NCBI GenBank assembly: GCA_009668205.1
Contig: WJYM01000006.1
Coordinates: forward strand, 186,001-250,000
Direction: 5' to 3'
Length of the DNA: 64,000 nt
Source of the DNA: Enterobacteriaceae bacterium RIT691
Lineage (GTDB): Bacteria; Pseudomonadota; Gammaproteobacteria; Enterobacterales; Enterobacteriaceae
This document shows positions 43,935-54,047 of this stretch, in pieces. The position numbers and the translations under genes are program-made. The stretch's first letter is position 1, and every line of letters begins with the position of its first letter. The notes beneath the pieces were generated by a model. That model searched no databases. It was not told where the DNA came from and saw only the letters and a list, made by a program, of their open reading frames with translations.

Positions 43935-45149
43935 TTACCAGTTCCACAAAGTCCCGTCTTCCAGGCGGGCGACGGGCAGATATGCAGGTTCATACGGATA
44001 TTTTGCCGCCAGTTTTTCGTCAAACTCGATGCCAAGGCCCGGTTTGTTGCCCGGATGCATATAGCCGTTATCAAACGTCCAACTGTGCGGGAAGACCTCC
44101 AGCATTTGTTCCGAATACCCCATGTATTCCTGAACGCCGAAATTAGGGACCCACAGGTCAAAATGCAGCGCCGCCGCATGGCAAACAGGCGAAAGATCGG
44201 AAGGGCCGTGCGAACCAGTACGAACCTGGTAAAGTGCCGCAAAATCGGCAATACGGCGCATCCCGGTTATCCCCCCCGCGTGGGTGATGGTGGTACGGAT
44301 ATAGTCGATAAGCTGCTCTTCGATGAGCTGTTTACAGTCCCAGATACTGTTGAACACTTCCCCCACCGCAATCGGCGTGACGGTATGCTGGCGAATCAGT
44401 CGGAAGCATTGCTGATTTTCAGCAGGAGTCGGATCTTCCATCCAGAACAGGCGATAGTCTTCGATACTTTTTCCAAACCGCGCGGCTTCAATCGGCGTCA
44501 GGCGGTGGTGCATGTCGTGCAACAGGTGTTCGTTGAAGCCGAATTTGTCGCGTACCGCGTCGAACAATTTTGGCGTGAAATCGAGATATTTTTCCGTGGA
44601 CCACAGCTGTTCTTCCGGCCACTGGCCTTTCGTTGCAGGCTCGTAGGCCAGCCCTTTGCCTTTCGCCATCCCGTAGGTTGTTTTCATCCCCGGCACGCCG
44701 CACTGAACCCGAATGGCTTTAAACCCCAGCTCTTTATGGCGGGCATAGTCTTCCAGCACGTCATCAATGGTGTGCCCCGTGGTATGGCAATACACCATCA
44801 CCCCTTCACGAGACGCTCCACCGAGCAGTTGATACAGCGGCATGTTGGCCGCTTTGGCTTTGATGTCCCATAACGCCATATCAATAGCGGACACGGCGGA
44901 CATGGTGACTGGCCCGCGGCGCCAGTACGCGCCTTTGTAGAAGAACTGCCAGATATCCTCGATACGGTGAGCATCCCGCCCTATCAACTGTGGGCAAAGA
45001 TGATCTTTCAGGTAGGACGCCACCGACAGCTCGCGTCCATTGAGGGTCGCATCACCAAGCCCAATGATCCCCTCATCGGTGGTGATTTTCAGCGTAACGA
45101 AGTTACGCCCCGGGCTGGTGACAAATACCTCAGCGGCAACAATCTTCAT
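43935..45149 (-). CDS. rspA: D-mannonate dehydratase-family protein RspA
   Basis: A 404-residue enolase-superfamily enzyme of the ManD group, dehydrating D-mannonate (or D-gluconate) to 2-keto-3-deoxygluconate. Visible features are the cap [20 protein letters not shown], the metal ligand regions around [27 protein letters not shown] and [11 protein letters not shown], and the terminal [13 protein letters not shown]. First gene of rspAB, with a probable RspR operator upstream. Confidence 0.94.
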   Translation of the reverse strand: MKIVAAEVFVTSPGRNFVTLKITTDEGIIGLGDATLNGRELSVASYLKDHLCPQLIGRDAHRIEDIWQFFYKGAYWRRGPVTMSAVSAIDMALWDIKAKAANMPLYQLLGGASREGVMVYCHTTGHTIDDVLEDYARHKELGFKAIRVQCGVPGMKTTYGMAKGKGLAYEPATKGQWPEEQLWSTEKYLDFTPKLFDAVRDKFGFNEHLLHDMHHRLTPIEAARFGKSIEDYRLFWMEDPTPAENQQCFRLIRQHTVTPIAVGEVFNSIWDCKQLIEEQLIDYIRTTITHAGGITGMRRIADFAALYQVRTGSHGPSDLSPVCHAAALHFDLWVPNFGVQEYMGYSEQMLEVFPHSWTFDNGYMHPGNKPGLGIEFDEKLAAKYPYEPAYLPVARLEDGTLWNW

Positions 45150-45194
45150 TTTTGATCCTTAGTTCTCATCGTCAACGGGTGAACGTTATCCACT

Positions 45195-45222
45195 CGCCAA
45201 CTACCATACAAGTATATTGATC
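45195..45222. promoter_or_regulatory. Candidate RspR operator upstream of rspA
   Basis: AACTACCATACAAGTATAT lies about 55 bp upstream of the rspA start; its CCATACAAG core recurs upstream of ydfI. ATACAAGTAT resembles FadR-subfamily GntR half-sites. Confidence 0.45.
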
Positions 45223-45268
45223 AAAAAAGGCTCATTGCATCACAAAAAAAGAAACAGGCATGGAAGAT

Positions 45269-45296
45269 AAACCCGGCTACGGCGTTAAGCCGGGCG
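45269..45296 (-). terminator. Terminator of ynfA
   Basis: On the minus strand, CCCGGCT, a nine-base loop, AGCCGGG and TTTATCTT. It follows the ynfA stop by about 60 bp. Confidence 0.65.
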
Positions 45297-45357
45297 ACAG
45301 AAAGGAGGGGAATTCACATTTTATTTGTTACGCGGTGCAAACTTCATTTATCCCTTT

Positions 45358-45684
45358 TTAAGCTCGACCCCAACCGGCCACGATAATCAACATTCCGCAC
45401 AGCGCGATTACCGCCCCGGCCCAGTCGTAGTGGCTAAGACGCACCCCATCGACAAAACGCAGCCACAGTAACGCGGTGAAAACGTAAACGCCGCCATAAG
45501 CCGCATAGACCCTGCCACTGGCCGCTGGATGCAGCGTGAGCAGCCAGACAAATAGCATCAGCGAACCCGCCGCCGGTAACAACAGCCATGCGCTGGCGCC
45601 TCGTTTCAACCACAGCCAGGGCAAATAGCAGCCAATAATTTCACAAAGTGCGGTGGCAAAGAAAAGCAGGCTGGTTTTCAGCAT
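45358..45684 (-). CDS. ynfA: UPF0060 membrane protein YnfA
   Basis: A 108-residue inner-membrane protein with four helices ([40 protein letters not shown]). The E. coli YnfA family resembles small multidrug-resistance proteins; efflux activity is reported in some relatives. Position before ynfB/speG is conserved. Confidence 0.93.
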   Translation of the reverse strand: MLKTSLLFFATALCEIIGCYLPWLWLKRGASAWLLLPAAGSLMLFVWLLTLHPAASGRVYAAYGGVYVFTALLWLRFVDGVRLSHYDWAGAVIALCGMLIIVAGWGRA

Positions 45685-45790
45685 TGAAAGGATCCCTGAC
45701 GATTGTCGGCAAAGAGCTTAAGGATAAATTAATCTGAATAGAGGGAGAATCGCTCTTTTCTCAAAACCACAGCCATTGAGGTGCAGAATC

Positions 45791-46006
45791 ATGGGTATCG
45801 ACAGAATGGCAAAAATGGTGTTGCGCCGTCAGGGCATCGGCGTGAAAGAAAAAGTCGTTCGCTTTCGCGGCAGCACGCTCATCTTTCGCTATAACCAGGA
45901 CGGGTACGACATTTACATTAACGGCACAAAAAGTAACTTCGTGAAGACCTCAGACGTCAACGAAGCCGTCCGTATCTATAAAACAACGCTCAGCGGCTCG
46001 TGCTGA
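45791..46006 (+). CDS. Small conserved hypothetical protein (71 aa)
   Basis: A 71-residue basic protein beginning MGIDRMAKMVLRRQGIGVKE, with a beta-rich middle (VRFRGSTLIFRYNQDGYDIY) and no signal peptide. GAGG precedes the ATG at nine bases. It has good codon usage and a terminator overlapping its 3' end, so it is probably real. Not recognised. It is transcribed away from ynfA toward ynfB. Confidence 0.6.
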   Translation: MGIDRMAKMVLRRQGIGVKEKVVRFRGSTLIFRYNQDGYDIYINGTKSNFVKTSDVNEAVRIYKTTLSGSC

Positions 46007-46020
46007 GCGCCCTTCTTTTC
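45988..46020 (+). terminator. Terminator of the 71-aa gene
   Basis: CGCTCAGC, seven-base loop, GCTGAGCG, then CCCTTCTTTT; the first arm lies inside the last codons of the gene. Confidence 0.7.
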
Positions 46021-46137
46021 ACACTGCGGGTTTAGGAACCGTTGAACGCATCCGTTTCCTGATGGCTATTTCCTGCACCGGAGTTGTAGTAAACTTCGGG
46101 CATGGAGTCCCTCTTTTTCACCCAAAAGGAAACCGCA

Positions 46138-46479
46138 ATGAAAGTGACTTTAAGCAAGCGCCTGTGCCTGACGGCGATGCTCGCGCTGGGTGCCATGACG
46201 CTAAGTACAGCCTCTTTCGCCGAGACCAGTAAGCTGATTATCGAGTCCGGTGACGGCGCGCAGAGCAAGCAAAATGCCGCAATGGACAAAGAGCAGTGGA
46301 ACGACACCCGTTCACTGCGTCACAAAGTGAATACCCGCGCAGAAAAAGAGTGGGATAAAACTGATGTGGCTTTTGATGACCGTGATAAATGCCAGCAGAG
46401 CAGCAATCTGAACGCCTACTGGGAGCCGAACACCTTGCGCTGCCTTGACCGCAGCACGGGTCGCGCCATCAAGCCATAA
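46138..46479 (+). CDS. ynfB: UPF0482 periplasmic protein YnfB
   Basis: A 113-residue protein with a signal peptide (cleavage after TASFA) and a charged helical mature region ([20 protein letters not shown]) ending in a CQQSSN...RCLD Cys pair. Length and sequence match E. coli YnfB. The ATG at 46138 follows AAAAGGA. Function unknown. Immediately upstream of speG. Confidence 0.9.
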   Translation: MKVTLSKRLCLTAMLALGAMTLSTASFAETSKLIIESGDGAQSKQNAAMDKEQWNDTRSLRHKVNTRAEKEWDKTDVAFDDRDKCQQSSNLNAYWEPNTLRCLDRSTGRAIKP

Positions 46480-46545
46480 CTGCTCGGGGTGCTCAGGCGC
46501 CCCGTTCTCAGCTTATTCTCTCTTTAATCGTAAAAGGAAAAACGC

Positions 46546-47103
46546 ATGGCCAACGCTTATACCGTTAAGCTGCGCCCATTGGAACGCGAGGACTTACGTT
46601 TCGTTCACCAACTCGACAATAACGCCAGCGTGATGCGCTACTGGTTTGAAGAACCTTATGAGGCTTTTGTCGAACTGTCCGATCTCTATGACAAGCACAT
46701 TCACGATCAAAGCGAGCGCCGGTTTGTGGTGCAGTGCGATGGCGAAAAAGCCGGGCTGGTGGAATTGGTTGAAATCAACCATGTGCACCGTCGTGCCGAA
46801 TTTCAGATAATCATTTCCCCCGATTACCAGGGGAAAGGACTCGCGTCTAAAGCCGCGCAGCTGGCAATGGACTACGGCTTTATGGTGCTTAATTTGTACA
46901 AGCTGTATCTGATCGTCGATAAAGAAAACGAGAAAGCGATTCATATCTATCGCAAGCTCGGTTTTCAGGTGGAAGGCGAACTCATCCATGAGTTTTTCAT
47001 TAACGGGGAATACCGCAATACCATTCGTATGTGCCTGTTCCAGCATCAGTATCTGCCGCTAAAAGCCGCCAGCCACACGCTGCTGAAACCCACGGCTCAA
47101 TAG
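46546..47103 (+). CDS. speG: Spermidine N1-acetyltransferase SpeG
   Basis: A 185-residue GNAT enzyme that acetylates spermidine and spermine to limit polyamine toxicity. [20 protein letters not shown], the acetyl-CoA loop [11 protein letters not shown] and [20 protein letters not shown] match E. coli SpeG nearly residue for residue. Its last 7 bp overlap the convergent ynfC. Confidence 0.97.
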   Translation: MANAYTVKLRPLEREDLRFVHQLDNNASVMRYWFEEPYEAFVELSDLYDKHIHDQSERRFVVQCDGEKAGLVELVEINHVHRRAEFQIIISPDYQGKGLASKAAQLAMDYGFMVLNLYKLYLIVDKENEKAIHIYRKLGFQVEGELIHEFFINGEYRNTIRMCLFQHQYLPLKAASHTLLKPTAQ

Positions 47104-47807
47104 TAGTCGATGCTGTTTTTGATGGTGTAATGCCGGGTCACCGGAGGCGTGACATTATCATCGATGATCTTCAGGTCGCAGGTCAGCGGGTTATCATGGC
47201 GATCGTAATCACAGGTTTGCGCCACGTTCCCGATGGTTTTGTCGTTCAAGGTACTGATGGCGGTGTAATCCAGCTTTTTACGTCTGTCCTTCGAGGGTGT
47301 TGAGACAATCTTCAGGGTTTCATCACCTCCGACAGACGTTTTACCGAGCGGATACCCCTCTTTATCGTAGTGGTAATCAACCGTCAACGCCTTCCCGTGA
47401 GCGGCGATAACAAAGCCATTCTCATCCGTATCCCACGTGAGCCCGACCGAAGGCATGCCCGCAAGCTGACATTTCCCCTGCAGCAAAATACGTTTTTCCT
47501 GCGTCGTCCCATCGAGATAGTAATTGGCATCCAGCACCAGCGTAGCGCCGGTATTACTTTCCACATCGTGAAGTTCTATCAGATCAAAACAGCCTTCCTG
47601 CGACAGCTGGGCCGTGACCCGTTTGGTGACCTCGCCTTTCTCGTTCATGAGCGTTTGGCTGAAATCTTTCACCGGTCCGCGCAGCGGATCAAAGTCAAAC
47701 TCATTGGAGAAGCTCGCCATCTCCGGCGTGAACGCCACCGGCAGCGAGCTGTTATCACAGGCAGCCAGCAGGCTGAACACTGGCAGAATCAACAGCAGTT
47801 TTTTCAC
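47097..47807 (-). CDS. ynfC: UPF0257 lipoprotein YnfC
   Basis: A 236-residue lipoprotein (lipobox LAAC, Cys17) whose mature part opens with [20 protein letters not shown] and ends [10 protein letters not shown], as in E. coli YnfC. The start is a GTG at 47807 preceded by AAGGATGGGGC; this puts the signal peptide at the very N-terminus, whereas a start at 47837 would not. Function unknown. Confidence 0.9.
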   Translation of the reverse strand: MKKLLLILPVFSLLAACDNSSLPVAFTPEMASFSNEFDFDPLRGPVKDFSQTLMNEKGEVTKRVTAQLSQEGCFDLIELHDVESNTGATLVLDANYYLDGTTQEKRILLQGKCQLAGMPSVGLTWDTDENGFVIAAHGKALTVDYHYDKEGYPLGKTSVGGDETLKIVSTPSKDRRKKLDYTAISTLNDKTIGNVAQTCDYDRHDNPLTCDLKIIDDNVTPPVTRHYTIKNSIDYY

Positions 47808-47911
47808 GCCCCATCCTTCTTTGGTCACTTTTCCCAATCATATTAGCAAATACAGCGTTTTACAGCACAAGTGCTATGCTTTTATCTCACGACAGCGATA
47901 AGGAGATTCAT

Positions 47912-48166
47912 ATGAAAAAGCATCACTGGCTGTGTGCGCTTTTGCTGGCAGGCGCAATGCCCGCGCTGGCCGCGCCTGAATCCTGCGAGCGTGTTAAAGA
48001 CGACATTCAGCAGAAAATCATCCAGAACGGCGTACCCGAAACGGGCTTTACTCTGGACATCGTCCCCGGCGATCAGGCGGATCGGCCTGACGCTCAGGTC
48101 GTCGGCCACTGCGCCAACGATACGTTTAAAATCCTCTACACCCGCAACAGCAACGAGCAGCAATAG
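47912..48166 (+). CDS. ynfD: DUF1161 periplasmic protein YnfD
   Basis: An 84-residue secreted protein: signal peptide to PALAAPE, then ESCERVKDDIQQKIIQNGVP and a final VVGHCANDTFKILYTR. The two mature Cys probably form a disulfide. Matches E. coli YnfD. SD AAGGAG before ATG at 47912. Function unknown. Confidence 0.9.
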   Translation: MKKHHWLCALLLAGAMPALAAPESCERVKDDIQQKIIQNGVPETGFTLDIVPGDQADRPDAQVVGHCANDTFKILYTRNSNEQQ

Positions 48167-48185
48167 CGTCCCCCCTTCGGATGAA

Positions 48186-48220
48186 AGATATTATCTCTGG
48201 TTTGACCGGAGATAATATCT
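48186..48220. promoter_or_regulatory. Long perfect hairpin between ynfD and ynfE
   Basis: AGATATTATCTCTGG, TTTGA, CCGGAGATAATATCT: 15-bp arms with one G-U pair and a five-base loop. No U tract follows, so it is not a standard terminator. It may end ynfD transcripts, shield the ynfE leader, or be an operator. Confidence 0.75.
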
Positions 48221-48304
48221 GTCTACCCCTAAGTAAGTAACATAGCGCCATCCTACGTCTGGCTGACTGCATAGCCGAATAATGACAACATGATGGAGCG
48301 AACG

Positions 48305-50749
48305 ATGTCAGAGCATGAGCAGCATGAACACCAGGGCGGGATCAGCCGCCGTAGCCTGATCAAAACCTCCGCGCTGGGTTCTCTGGCGCTGGCGGCCACC
48401 GGATTCTCACTCCCCTTTACGTTAAAAAGTGCTACGGCGGCCGTTCAGCAGGCAACGCAACCCGAGGATAAGGTCGTCTGGGGTGCCTGCTCGGTGAACT
48501 GCGGGAGTCGCTGCGCGCTCCGTCTGCATGTCCGTGACGACGAAGTGTACTGGGTAGAAACCGACAATACCGGTGAGGATATTTACGGGAATCATCAGGT
48601 TCGAGCCTGTCTGCGAGGTCGCTCCATCCGCCGACGAATCAATCATCCCGAGCGTCTGAACTACCCGATGAAACGCGTAGGTAAACGCGGTGAAGGAAAA
48701 TTTGAGCGTATCAGCTGGCCTGAAGCGCTGGATATTCTCTCCAACAGCCTGAAAAAGGTGGTGAAAGAGTACGGCAACGAAGCGGTGTACATCCACTACA
48801 CCTCCGGCATCGTTGGCGGCAATATCACCCGCTCTTCACCCTATGCGTCTCTGGTCGCCCGTCTGATGAACTGCTATGGCGGCTCACTCAAGCAGTACGG
48901 TACCTACAGCACCGCGCAAATCGCCTGCGCCATGCCTTACACCTACGGCTCTAACGACGGTAACAGCACTTCCGATATCGAAAACAGCCAACTGGTGGTG
49001 ATGTTCGGTAATAATCCCGCAGAAACCCGGATGAGCGGCGGCGGCATTACCTACTATCTGGAACAGGCGCGCGAACGGTCCAATGCCAGAATGATCGTTA
49101 TCGATCCCCGTTACACCGATACCGCCGCCGGGCGTGAAGATGAGTGGATCCCGATTCGTCCCGGCACTGACGCTGCCCTTGTTGCCGGTATTGCCTGGGT
49201 GTTGATTGACGAAAATTTGGTCGACCAACCCTTCCTCGATAAATACTGCGTCGGCTACGACGAGAAAACGCTGCCAGAAGGTGCGCCAGCCAATAGCCAC
49301 TACAAAGCCTATATCCTCGGTCACGGCGACGATGCCACGGCCAAAACGCCAGACTGGGCCGCACGGATAACCGGTATTCCGGCGGAACGCATCATTAAGC
49401 TGGCCCGTGAAATTGGTACGGCGAAACCGGCCTGTATCTGCCAGGGTTGGGGGCCACAACGTCAGGCCAATGGCGAGCTCACGGCTCGCGCCATTGCCAT
49501 GTTGCCGATTCTGACCGGCAACGTCGGTATTCATGGCGGTAACAGCGGCGCCCGTGAATCGACGTATACCATGACCATTGAACGGATGCCGATTCTGGAT
49601 AATCCGGTCAAAACCGCCATTTCCTGTTTCACCTGGACTGACGCCATCGAGCGCGGTGCCGAAATGACGGCCACCCGTGACGGCGTTCGCGGTAAAGATA
49701 AACTCGACGTGCCCATCAAGTTTCTCTGGAACTATGCCGGAAACACCATTATCAACCAGCACTCCGACATCAACCGTACTCACGATATCCTGCAGGATGA
49801 GTCGAAATGCGAGATGATCGTGGTTATCGAAAACTTCATGACCAGCTCGGCGAAATATGCCGATCTGCTGCTGCCGGATTTAATGACCGTCGAGCAGGAA
49901 GACATCATCCCCAACGACTATGCCGGCAACATGGGCTATCTGATTTTCATTCAGCCCGCCACTGCGCCAAAATTTGAACGTAAACCTATCTACTGGATGT
50001 TAAGCGAAGTGGCGAAGCGCCTGGGAGCAGACGTGCACCAGCAGTTCACCGAAGGCCGCAGTCAGGCGGAATGGTTGCAGTATCTGTACGCTAAAATGCT
50101 CGCCAAAGATCCCCAATTGCCGTCTTATGACGCACTCAAGGCGATGGGGATCTACAAGCGCAAAGATCCAGACGGGCATTTTGTGGCTTACAAAGATTTC
50201 CGTAACGACCCCGTTGCCCATCCGTTGAAAACACCGTCGGGGAAAATTGAGATTTACTCCGCACAGCTGGCAAACATCGCCGCCACCTGGCAAACGGACA
50301 AGGATGAAACCATCAGCCCACTGCCCGTCTACGCCTCCACGTTTGAAGGTTGGGACGATCCGCAGCGCAGCACATTCCCACTGCAGCTGTTCGGTTTCCA
50401 CTATAAGGCGCGCACCCACTCCAGCTATGGCAACGTCGACGTCTTAAAAGCCGCCTGTCGCCAGGAAGTGTGGCTTAACCCGGTAGATGCGGCCAAACGT
50501 GGCATCCGCAATGGGGACATGGTGCGGGTATTTAACGCTCGCGGGGAACTGCGTATTCCGGCAAAAGTTACGCCGCGCATCATGCCTGGCGTGAGTGCCA
50601 TGGGCCAGGGTGCCTGGCACGATGCCCGTATGGATGGCGATCGCATTGACCACGGCTCCTGTATCAACACCCTGACGACGCATCGTCCGTCACCGCTGGC
50701 CAAAGGTAACCCACAGCACACCAATTTGGTGGAAATTGAAAAGGTGTAA
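48305..50749 (+). CDS. ynfE: DMSO/selenate reductase-family catalytic subunit YnfE
   Basis: An 814-residue molybdopterin (bis-MGD) oxidoreductase exported by Tat (ISRRSLIKT then a hydrophobic stretch to ATAA). The [4Fe-4S] site is CSVNCGSRC with a distal Cys in VRACLRGRS; the Mo pocket segment CYGGSLKQYGTYSTAQ follows. It aligns with E. coli YnfE. The ATG at 48305 follows TGGAGCG. In E. coli the operon is ynfEFGH-dmsD; here dmsD comes next and no ynfF, ynfG (Fe-S subunit) or ynfH (membrane anchor) gene is present in the window. Confidence 0.92.
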   Translation: MSEHEQHEHQGGISRRSLIKTSALGSLALAATGFSLPFTLKSATAAVQQATQPEDKVVWGACSVNCGSRCALRLHVRDDEVYWVETDNTGEDIYGNHQVRACLRGRSIRRRINHPERLNYPMKRVGKRGEGKFERISWPEALDILSNSLKKVVKEYGNEAVYIHYTSGIVGGNITRSSPYASLVARLMNCYGGSLKQYGTYSTAQIACAMPYTYGSNDGNSTSDIENSQLVVMFGNNPAETRMSGGGITYYLEQARERSNARMIVIDPRYTDTAAGREDEWIPIRPGTDAALVAGIAWVLIDENLVDQPFLDKYCVGYDEKTLPEGAPANSHYKAYILGHGDDATAKTPDWAARITGIPAERIIKLAREIGTAKPACICQGWGPQRQANGELTARAIAMLPILTGNVGIHGGNSGARESTYTMTIERMPILDNPVKTAISCFTWTDAIERGAEMTATRDGVRGKDKLDVPIKFLWNYAGNTIINQHSDINRTHDILQDESKCEMIVVIENFMTSSAKYADLLLPDLMTVEQEDIIPNDYAGNMGYLIFIQPATAPKFERKPIYWMLSEVAKRLGADVHQQFTEGRSQAEWLQYLYAKMLAKDPQLPSYDALKAMGIYKRKDPDGHFVAYKDFRNDPVAHPLKTPSGKIEIYSAQLANIAATWQTDKDETISPLPVYASTFEGWDDPQRSTFPLQLFGFHYKARTHSSYGNVDVLKAACRQEVWLNPVDAAKRGIRNGDMVRVFNARGELRIPAKVTPRIMPGVSAMGQGAWHDARMDGDRIDHGSCINTLTTHRPSPLAKGNPQHTNLVEIEKV

Positions 50750-50834
50750 CCGGGATCGGATCCTGTCGTCTACGTTTAATTCACAGAGTAAAACAGGCGT
50801 GGCCAATGTCACGCCGTAGTCAAGGAACAGAGTT

Positions 50835-51449
50835 ATGAATCAACCGCAACCCGTCGAAGCCATCACCGTCAGCGCCCGTGTGCTGGGCGCGCTGTTTTAT
50901 TTCGACCCGCAAAGTGAGCAGGCCGCTCCGCTGGTGCAGGCCTTTGTCGATGGCTCCTGGGCGCAGCAGTGGCCTGATGCCCTTCCGGTCAGCAACGCAC
51001 TGATCGGAGAATTCCAGAACCAAAGCGAGGAGACGCTGGCGCAGGCCTATCAGCGCCTTTTCGTCGGGCCGTATGCTCTGCCTGCTCCGCCCTGGGGCTC
51101 AGTATGGCTGGACAGGGAAAATGTGTTGTTTGGCGATTCCACTCTTGCGCTGCGTCAGTGGTTACGCGAAAACAACATTGCGTTTGAAACTCAGCAGAAT
51201 GAACCGGAAGATCACTTCGGCACCCTGCTGATGTTGAGCGCCTGGCTGAAAGAGAACGGCCAGGAAGAGGCCTGGCAGCAGCTTCTGGCCTGGCACCTGC
51301 TGCCGTGGTCAGGACGTTTCCTGCAGGAATTTACGGCGCATGCAGATCATCCTTTCTATAGTGCTCTCGGTCAACTGGCCCAGCAAACGCTGGCGGTCTG
51401 GCAGGAAGAACTGTTGATTCCGGTCACTGACAAAAAGCTTTACCGCTAA
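50835..51449 (+). CDS. dmsD: Tat proofreading chaperone DmsD
   Basis: A 204-residue TorD/DmsD-family cytoplasmic chaperone that binds the Tat leader of DmsA/YnfE. Family segments YQRLFVGPYALPAPPWGSVW and PEDHFGTLLMLSAWL are intact. It is 85 bp after ynfE, so its client is retained nearby. Confidence 0.93.
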   Translation: MNQPQPVEAITVSARVLGALFYFDPQSEQAAPLVQAFVDGSWAQQWPDALPVSNALIGEFQNQSEETLAQAYQRLFVGPYALPAPPWGSVWLDRENVLFGDSTLALRQWLRENNIAFETQQNEPEDHFGTLLMLSAWLKENGQEEAWQQLLAWHLLPWSGRFLQEFTAHADHPFYSALGQLAQQTLAVWQEELLIPVTDKKLYR

Positions 51450-51453
51450 CAGA

Positions 51454-51754
51454 TTGCCCGCTGCAAGGCGGGCGACTTAACTTAAATATCAACCATCTGC
51501 AAAACATCAATTTGTTACAACGTCACTTTTAACATTCCTTTTTAAGACTTTTCTCACAAGCCGCTGACAGGCAAGACACCACCTTGCTTAACACCTTATT
51601 TACATCTGACGCCATTTTCCTATATTCCCCCGTTTTCTGGAAACCTGCCCCTTCCCTTGCTATAGGTCACAAACCAGCCGGGACATGGGGTCCCGCGGTG
51701 CATAACGATAAAACCTCGTTTCACCAACGCAGGTAAACAGGGAGACACACCGCA
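51454..51754. other. Intergenic region before osmYXWV
   Basis: About 300 bp. It begins with a GC hairpin (GCCCGC, TGCAA, GGCGGGC; 51456-51473) that may end dmsD transcription although no U tract follows. Near the middle a TGCTATAGGT element (51657-51666) could be an extended -10 for the osmoprotectant operon. No ORF. Confidence 0.5.
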
Positions 51755-52468
51755 ATGCACTCATCCTTACTGACGCGCGCGCTGTTGTTTATTGTCGCGA
51801 TTGTCGCCGTCCTCGCTCTCGTCACCTGGGGAGTCGGCGTCCAAACCATTCAGTCCCGCCAGGTCGACCTGATTTATCTCGGGCAACAGCACCTGATACT
51901 GGTGTTCTCATCGATGTTTTTTGCCCTGCTGGTTGGCATTCCCAGCGGGATCCTGCTGAGCCGCCCGGCAGCTCGCGGTATCGCAGAATACGTGATGCAA
52001 ATCTTCAACATTGGCAACACCCTGCCGCCGCTGGCCGTTCTGGCACTGGCGATGGTGATCGTCGGCATTGGCGACAAACCCGCCATAGTGGCGCTGTTTC
52101 TCGCGTCATTGCTGCCGATAGTGCGCAACACCTACGCCGGATTGTGTTCGGTACCGGGTTCATTGATTGAAGCCGCAAACGGCATCGGCATGACCAAAGG
52201 GCAACGCTTATGGCAGGTGGAGTTACCCAATGCCTGGCCGGTGATGCTCACAGGCATCCGCATTGCTACCGCGATTAACGTGGGGACCGCGCCGCTGGCA
52301 TTCCTGATTGGCGCCAGCAGTTACGGCGAGCTGATTTTCCCCGGGATCTATCTGAACGACTTCCCAACCCTGATTTTAGGTGCAGTGGCAACCGCCCTGT
52401 TCGCCCTGTTCCTCGATACGCTGCTGGCGGGGCTTGGCCGCATTCTCAGCCCACACACCGCAGAATAA
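51755..52468 (+). CDS. osmY: Osmoprotectant ABC transporter permease (OsmY of OsmU)
   Basis: A 237-residue inner-membrane permease of the ProW/OpuCB type, with six helices and the EAA-like loop [20 protein letters not shown]. First gene of the four-gene operon equivalent to Salmonella osmU (STM1494-1491), which imports glycine betaine and choline-O-sulfate under osmotic stress. The symbol follows the Salmonella naming and is not the E. coli periplasmic OsmY. Confidence 0.87.
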   Translation: MHSSLLTRALLFIVAIVAVLALVTWGVGVQTIQSRQVDLIYLGQQHLILVFSSMFFALLVGIPSGILLSRPAARGIAEYVMQIFNIGNTLPPLAVLALAMVIVGIGDKPAIVALFLASLLPIVRNTYAGLCSVPGSLIEAANGIGMTKGQRLWQVELPNAWPVMLTGIRIATAINVGTAPLAFLIGASSYGELIFPGIYLNDFPTLILGAVATALFALFLDTLLAGLGRILSPHTAE

Positions 52469-52487
52469 CAACGATAAGGAACACAGC

Positions 52488-53390
52488 ATGAGACGACTTT
52501 CAGCTCTGTTTGCCGCCGCCTTCGCGCTGGCGCTGACCGCCAGCCAGCTCCACGCGGCGCCGATCATTCTCGCCACCAAAAGCTTTACCGAGCAGCATAT
52601 TTTGTCGGCGATGACCGTTCAGTACCTGCGTAAAAAAGGATTCCAGGTGCAACCACAAACCAATATCGCCACGGTGATTTCGCACAATGCGATGATTAAC
52701 AAGCAGATAGACATGACCTGGGAGTACACCGGCACCGGGCTTATCATCTTCAACCACATCGATAAACGGATGTCACCGGAGGCGTCTTACGAAACGGTGA
52801 AACGTCTGGAGGCCAGACATGGTCTGGTGTGGCTGAAACCGGCTGAAATGAATAACACCTACGCCTTCGCGATGCAGCGCAAACGCGCCGACGCGGAGAA
52901 CATCAACACCATCTCGGAAATGGTGGCAAAGATTGATCACATCCGTCAGACCGATCCTAAACATAACTGGCTGCTGGGCCTCGATCTGGAGTTCGCCGGG
53001 CGCAGTGACGGCATGAAACCGCTGCAGCAAGCGTATGACATGACGTTAGACAGACCGCAAATCCGCCAGATGGACCCAGGTCTTGTGTACAACGCCGTGC
53101 GTGACGGCTTCGTGGATGCCGGGCTTATCTACACCACCGACGGGCGTGTGAAAGGATTCGACCTGAAAGTGCTGAAAGACGACAAAGGTTTCTTCCCGAG
53201 CTATGCCGTAACGCCGGTCGTACGCAAAGACACGCTGGAGGCTAACCCCGGGTTGGAACAGGCGCTGGATAAGCTTTCCGGTCTGCTGAACAACGAGGTG
53301 ATCACCGAGCTGAATAAACGCGTGGATATCGATCATCAAACACCGCAGCAGGTGGCTCACGATTTTCTGCGCAGCAAAGGTCTGGTCTAA
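52488..53390 (+). CDS. osmX: Osmoprotectant-binding protein (OsmX)
   Basis: A 300-residue periplasmic substrate-binding protein of the OpuAC/YehZ type: signal peptide to QLHAAP, then [20 protein letters not shown], and aromatic residues ([14 protein letters not shown]) likely to cage the quaternary ammonium group. ATG at 52488 after ATAAGGA. Lies between the two permease genes. Confidence 0.9.
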   Translation: MRRLSALFAAAFALALTASQLHAAPIILATKSFTEQHILSAMTVQYLRKKGFQVQPQTNIATVISHNAMINKQIDMTWEYTGTGLIIFNHIDKRMSPEASYETVKRLEARHGLVWLKPAEMNNTYAFAMQRKRADAENINTISEMVAKIDHIRQTDPKHNWLLGLDLEFAGRSDGMKPLQQAYDMTLDRPQIRQMDPGLVYNAVRDGFVDAGLIYTTDGRVKGFDLKVLKDDKGFFPSYAVTPVVRKDTLEANPGLEQALDKLSGLLNNEVITELNKRVDIDHQTPQQVAHDFLRSKGLV

Positions 53391-53399
53391 GGAGAAACC

Positions 53400-54047
53400 A
53401 TGGACACCCTTCATTACATGATTGATAACTGGCCCTATCTGGCAAGCCTGACCTGGCAACACCTGTGGCTGGTGTTATTGGCGGTGGGCTTGGCGATTGT
53501 GGTCGGCGTTCCGCTGGGGATATTAATCGTACGCCATCGCTGGCTGGCAACGCCGATTCTGGGGCTGACCACGATTCTGTTGACGGTACCGTCAATTGCG
53601 CTGTTTGGCCTGATGATCCCTTTATTTTCGCTGATCGGTCATGGTATCGGCGCCCTGCCCGCCATTACCGCTGTGTTCCTCTATTCCCTGCTGCCGATTG
53701 TGCGTAACACCCACACTGCGCTCGACAGCCTGCCGCCGGGTCTTCGTGAAGCCGGTCGGGGGATCGGCATGACCTTTTGGCAACGCCTGCGCTGGGTCGA
53801 AATCCCTATCGCACTGCCGGTTATTTTTGGGGGTATCCGTACCGCCGTGGTGATGAATATCGGCGTGATGGCGATTGCCGCCGTGATCGGCGCTGGCGGC
53901 CTGGGACTGCTGCTGCTCAACGGCATTGGCGGAAGTGATATCCGAATGTTAATTGCCGGTGCGCTGATGATTTGCCTGTTGGCTATCGTGCTCGATTGGC
54001 TGCTGCACCGTCTGCAGATTGTCCTGACACCTAAGGGGATTCGATAA
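53400..54047 (+). CDS. osmW: Osmoprotectant ABC transporter permease (OsmW)
   Basis: A 215-residue permease with six helices and the EAA-type loop REAGRGIGMTFWQRLRWVEIP. It pairs with OsmY to form the channel. Its stop overlaps the osmV start by one base. Confidence 0.9.
   Translation: MDTLHYMIDNWPYLASLTWQHLWLVLLAVGLAIVVGVPLGILIVRHRWLATPILGLTTILLTVPSIALFGLMIPLFSLIGHGIGALPAITAVFLYSLLPIVRNTHTALDSLPPGLREAGRGIGMTFWQRLRWVEIPIALPVIFGGIRTAVVMNIGVMAIAAVIGAGGLGLLLLNGIGGSDIRMLIAGALMICLLAIVLDWLLHRLQIVLTPKGIR

Noticed and set aside
48200-48216. FNR-like site upstream of ynfE (TTGACCGGAGATAA)
   Set aside because: Only the left half resembles TTGAT and the right half does not fit ATCAA; the bases are better explained by the hairpin.
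48884-49783. 299-codon minus-strand frame inside ynfE
   Set aside because: Complement of the conserved molybdopterin domain; no independent signals.
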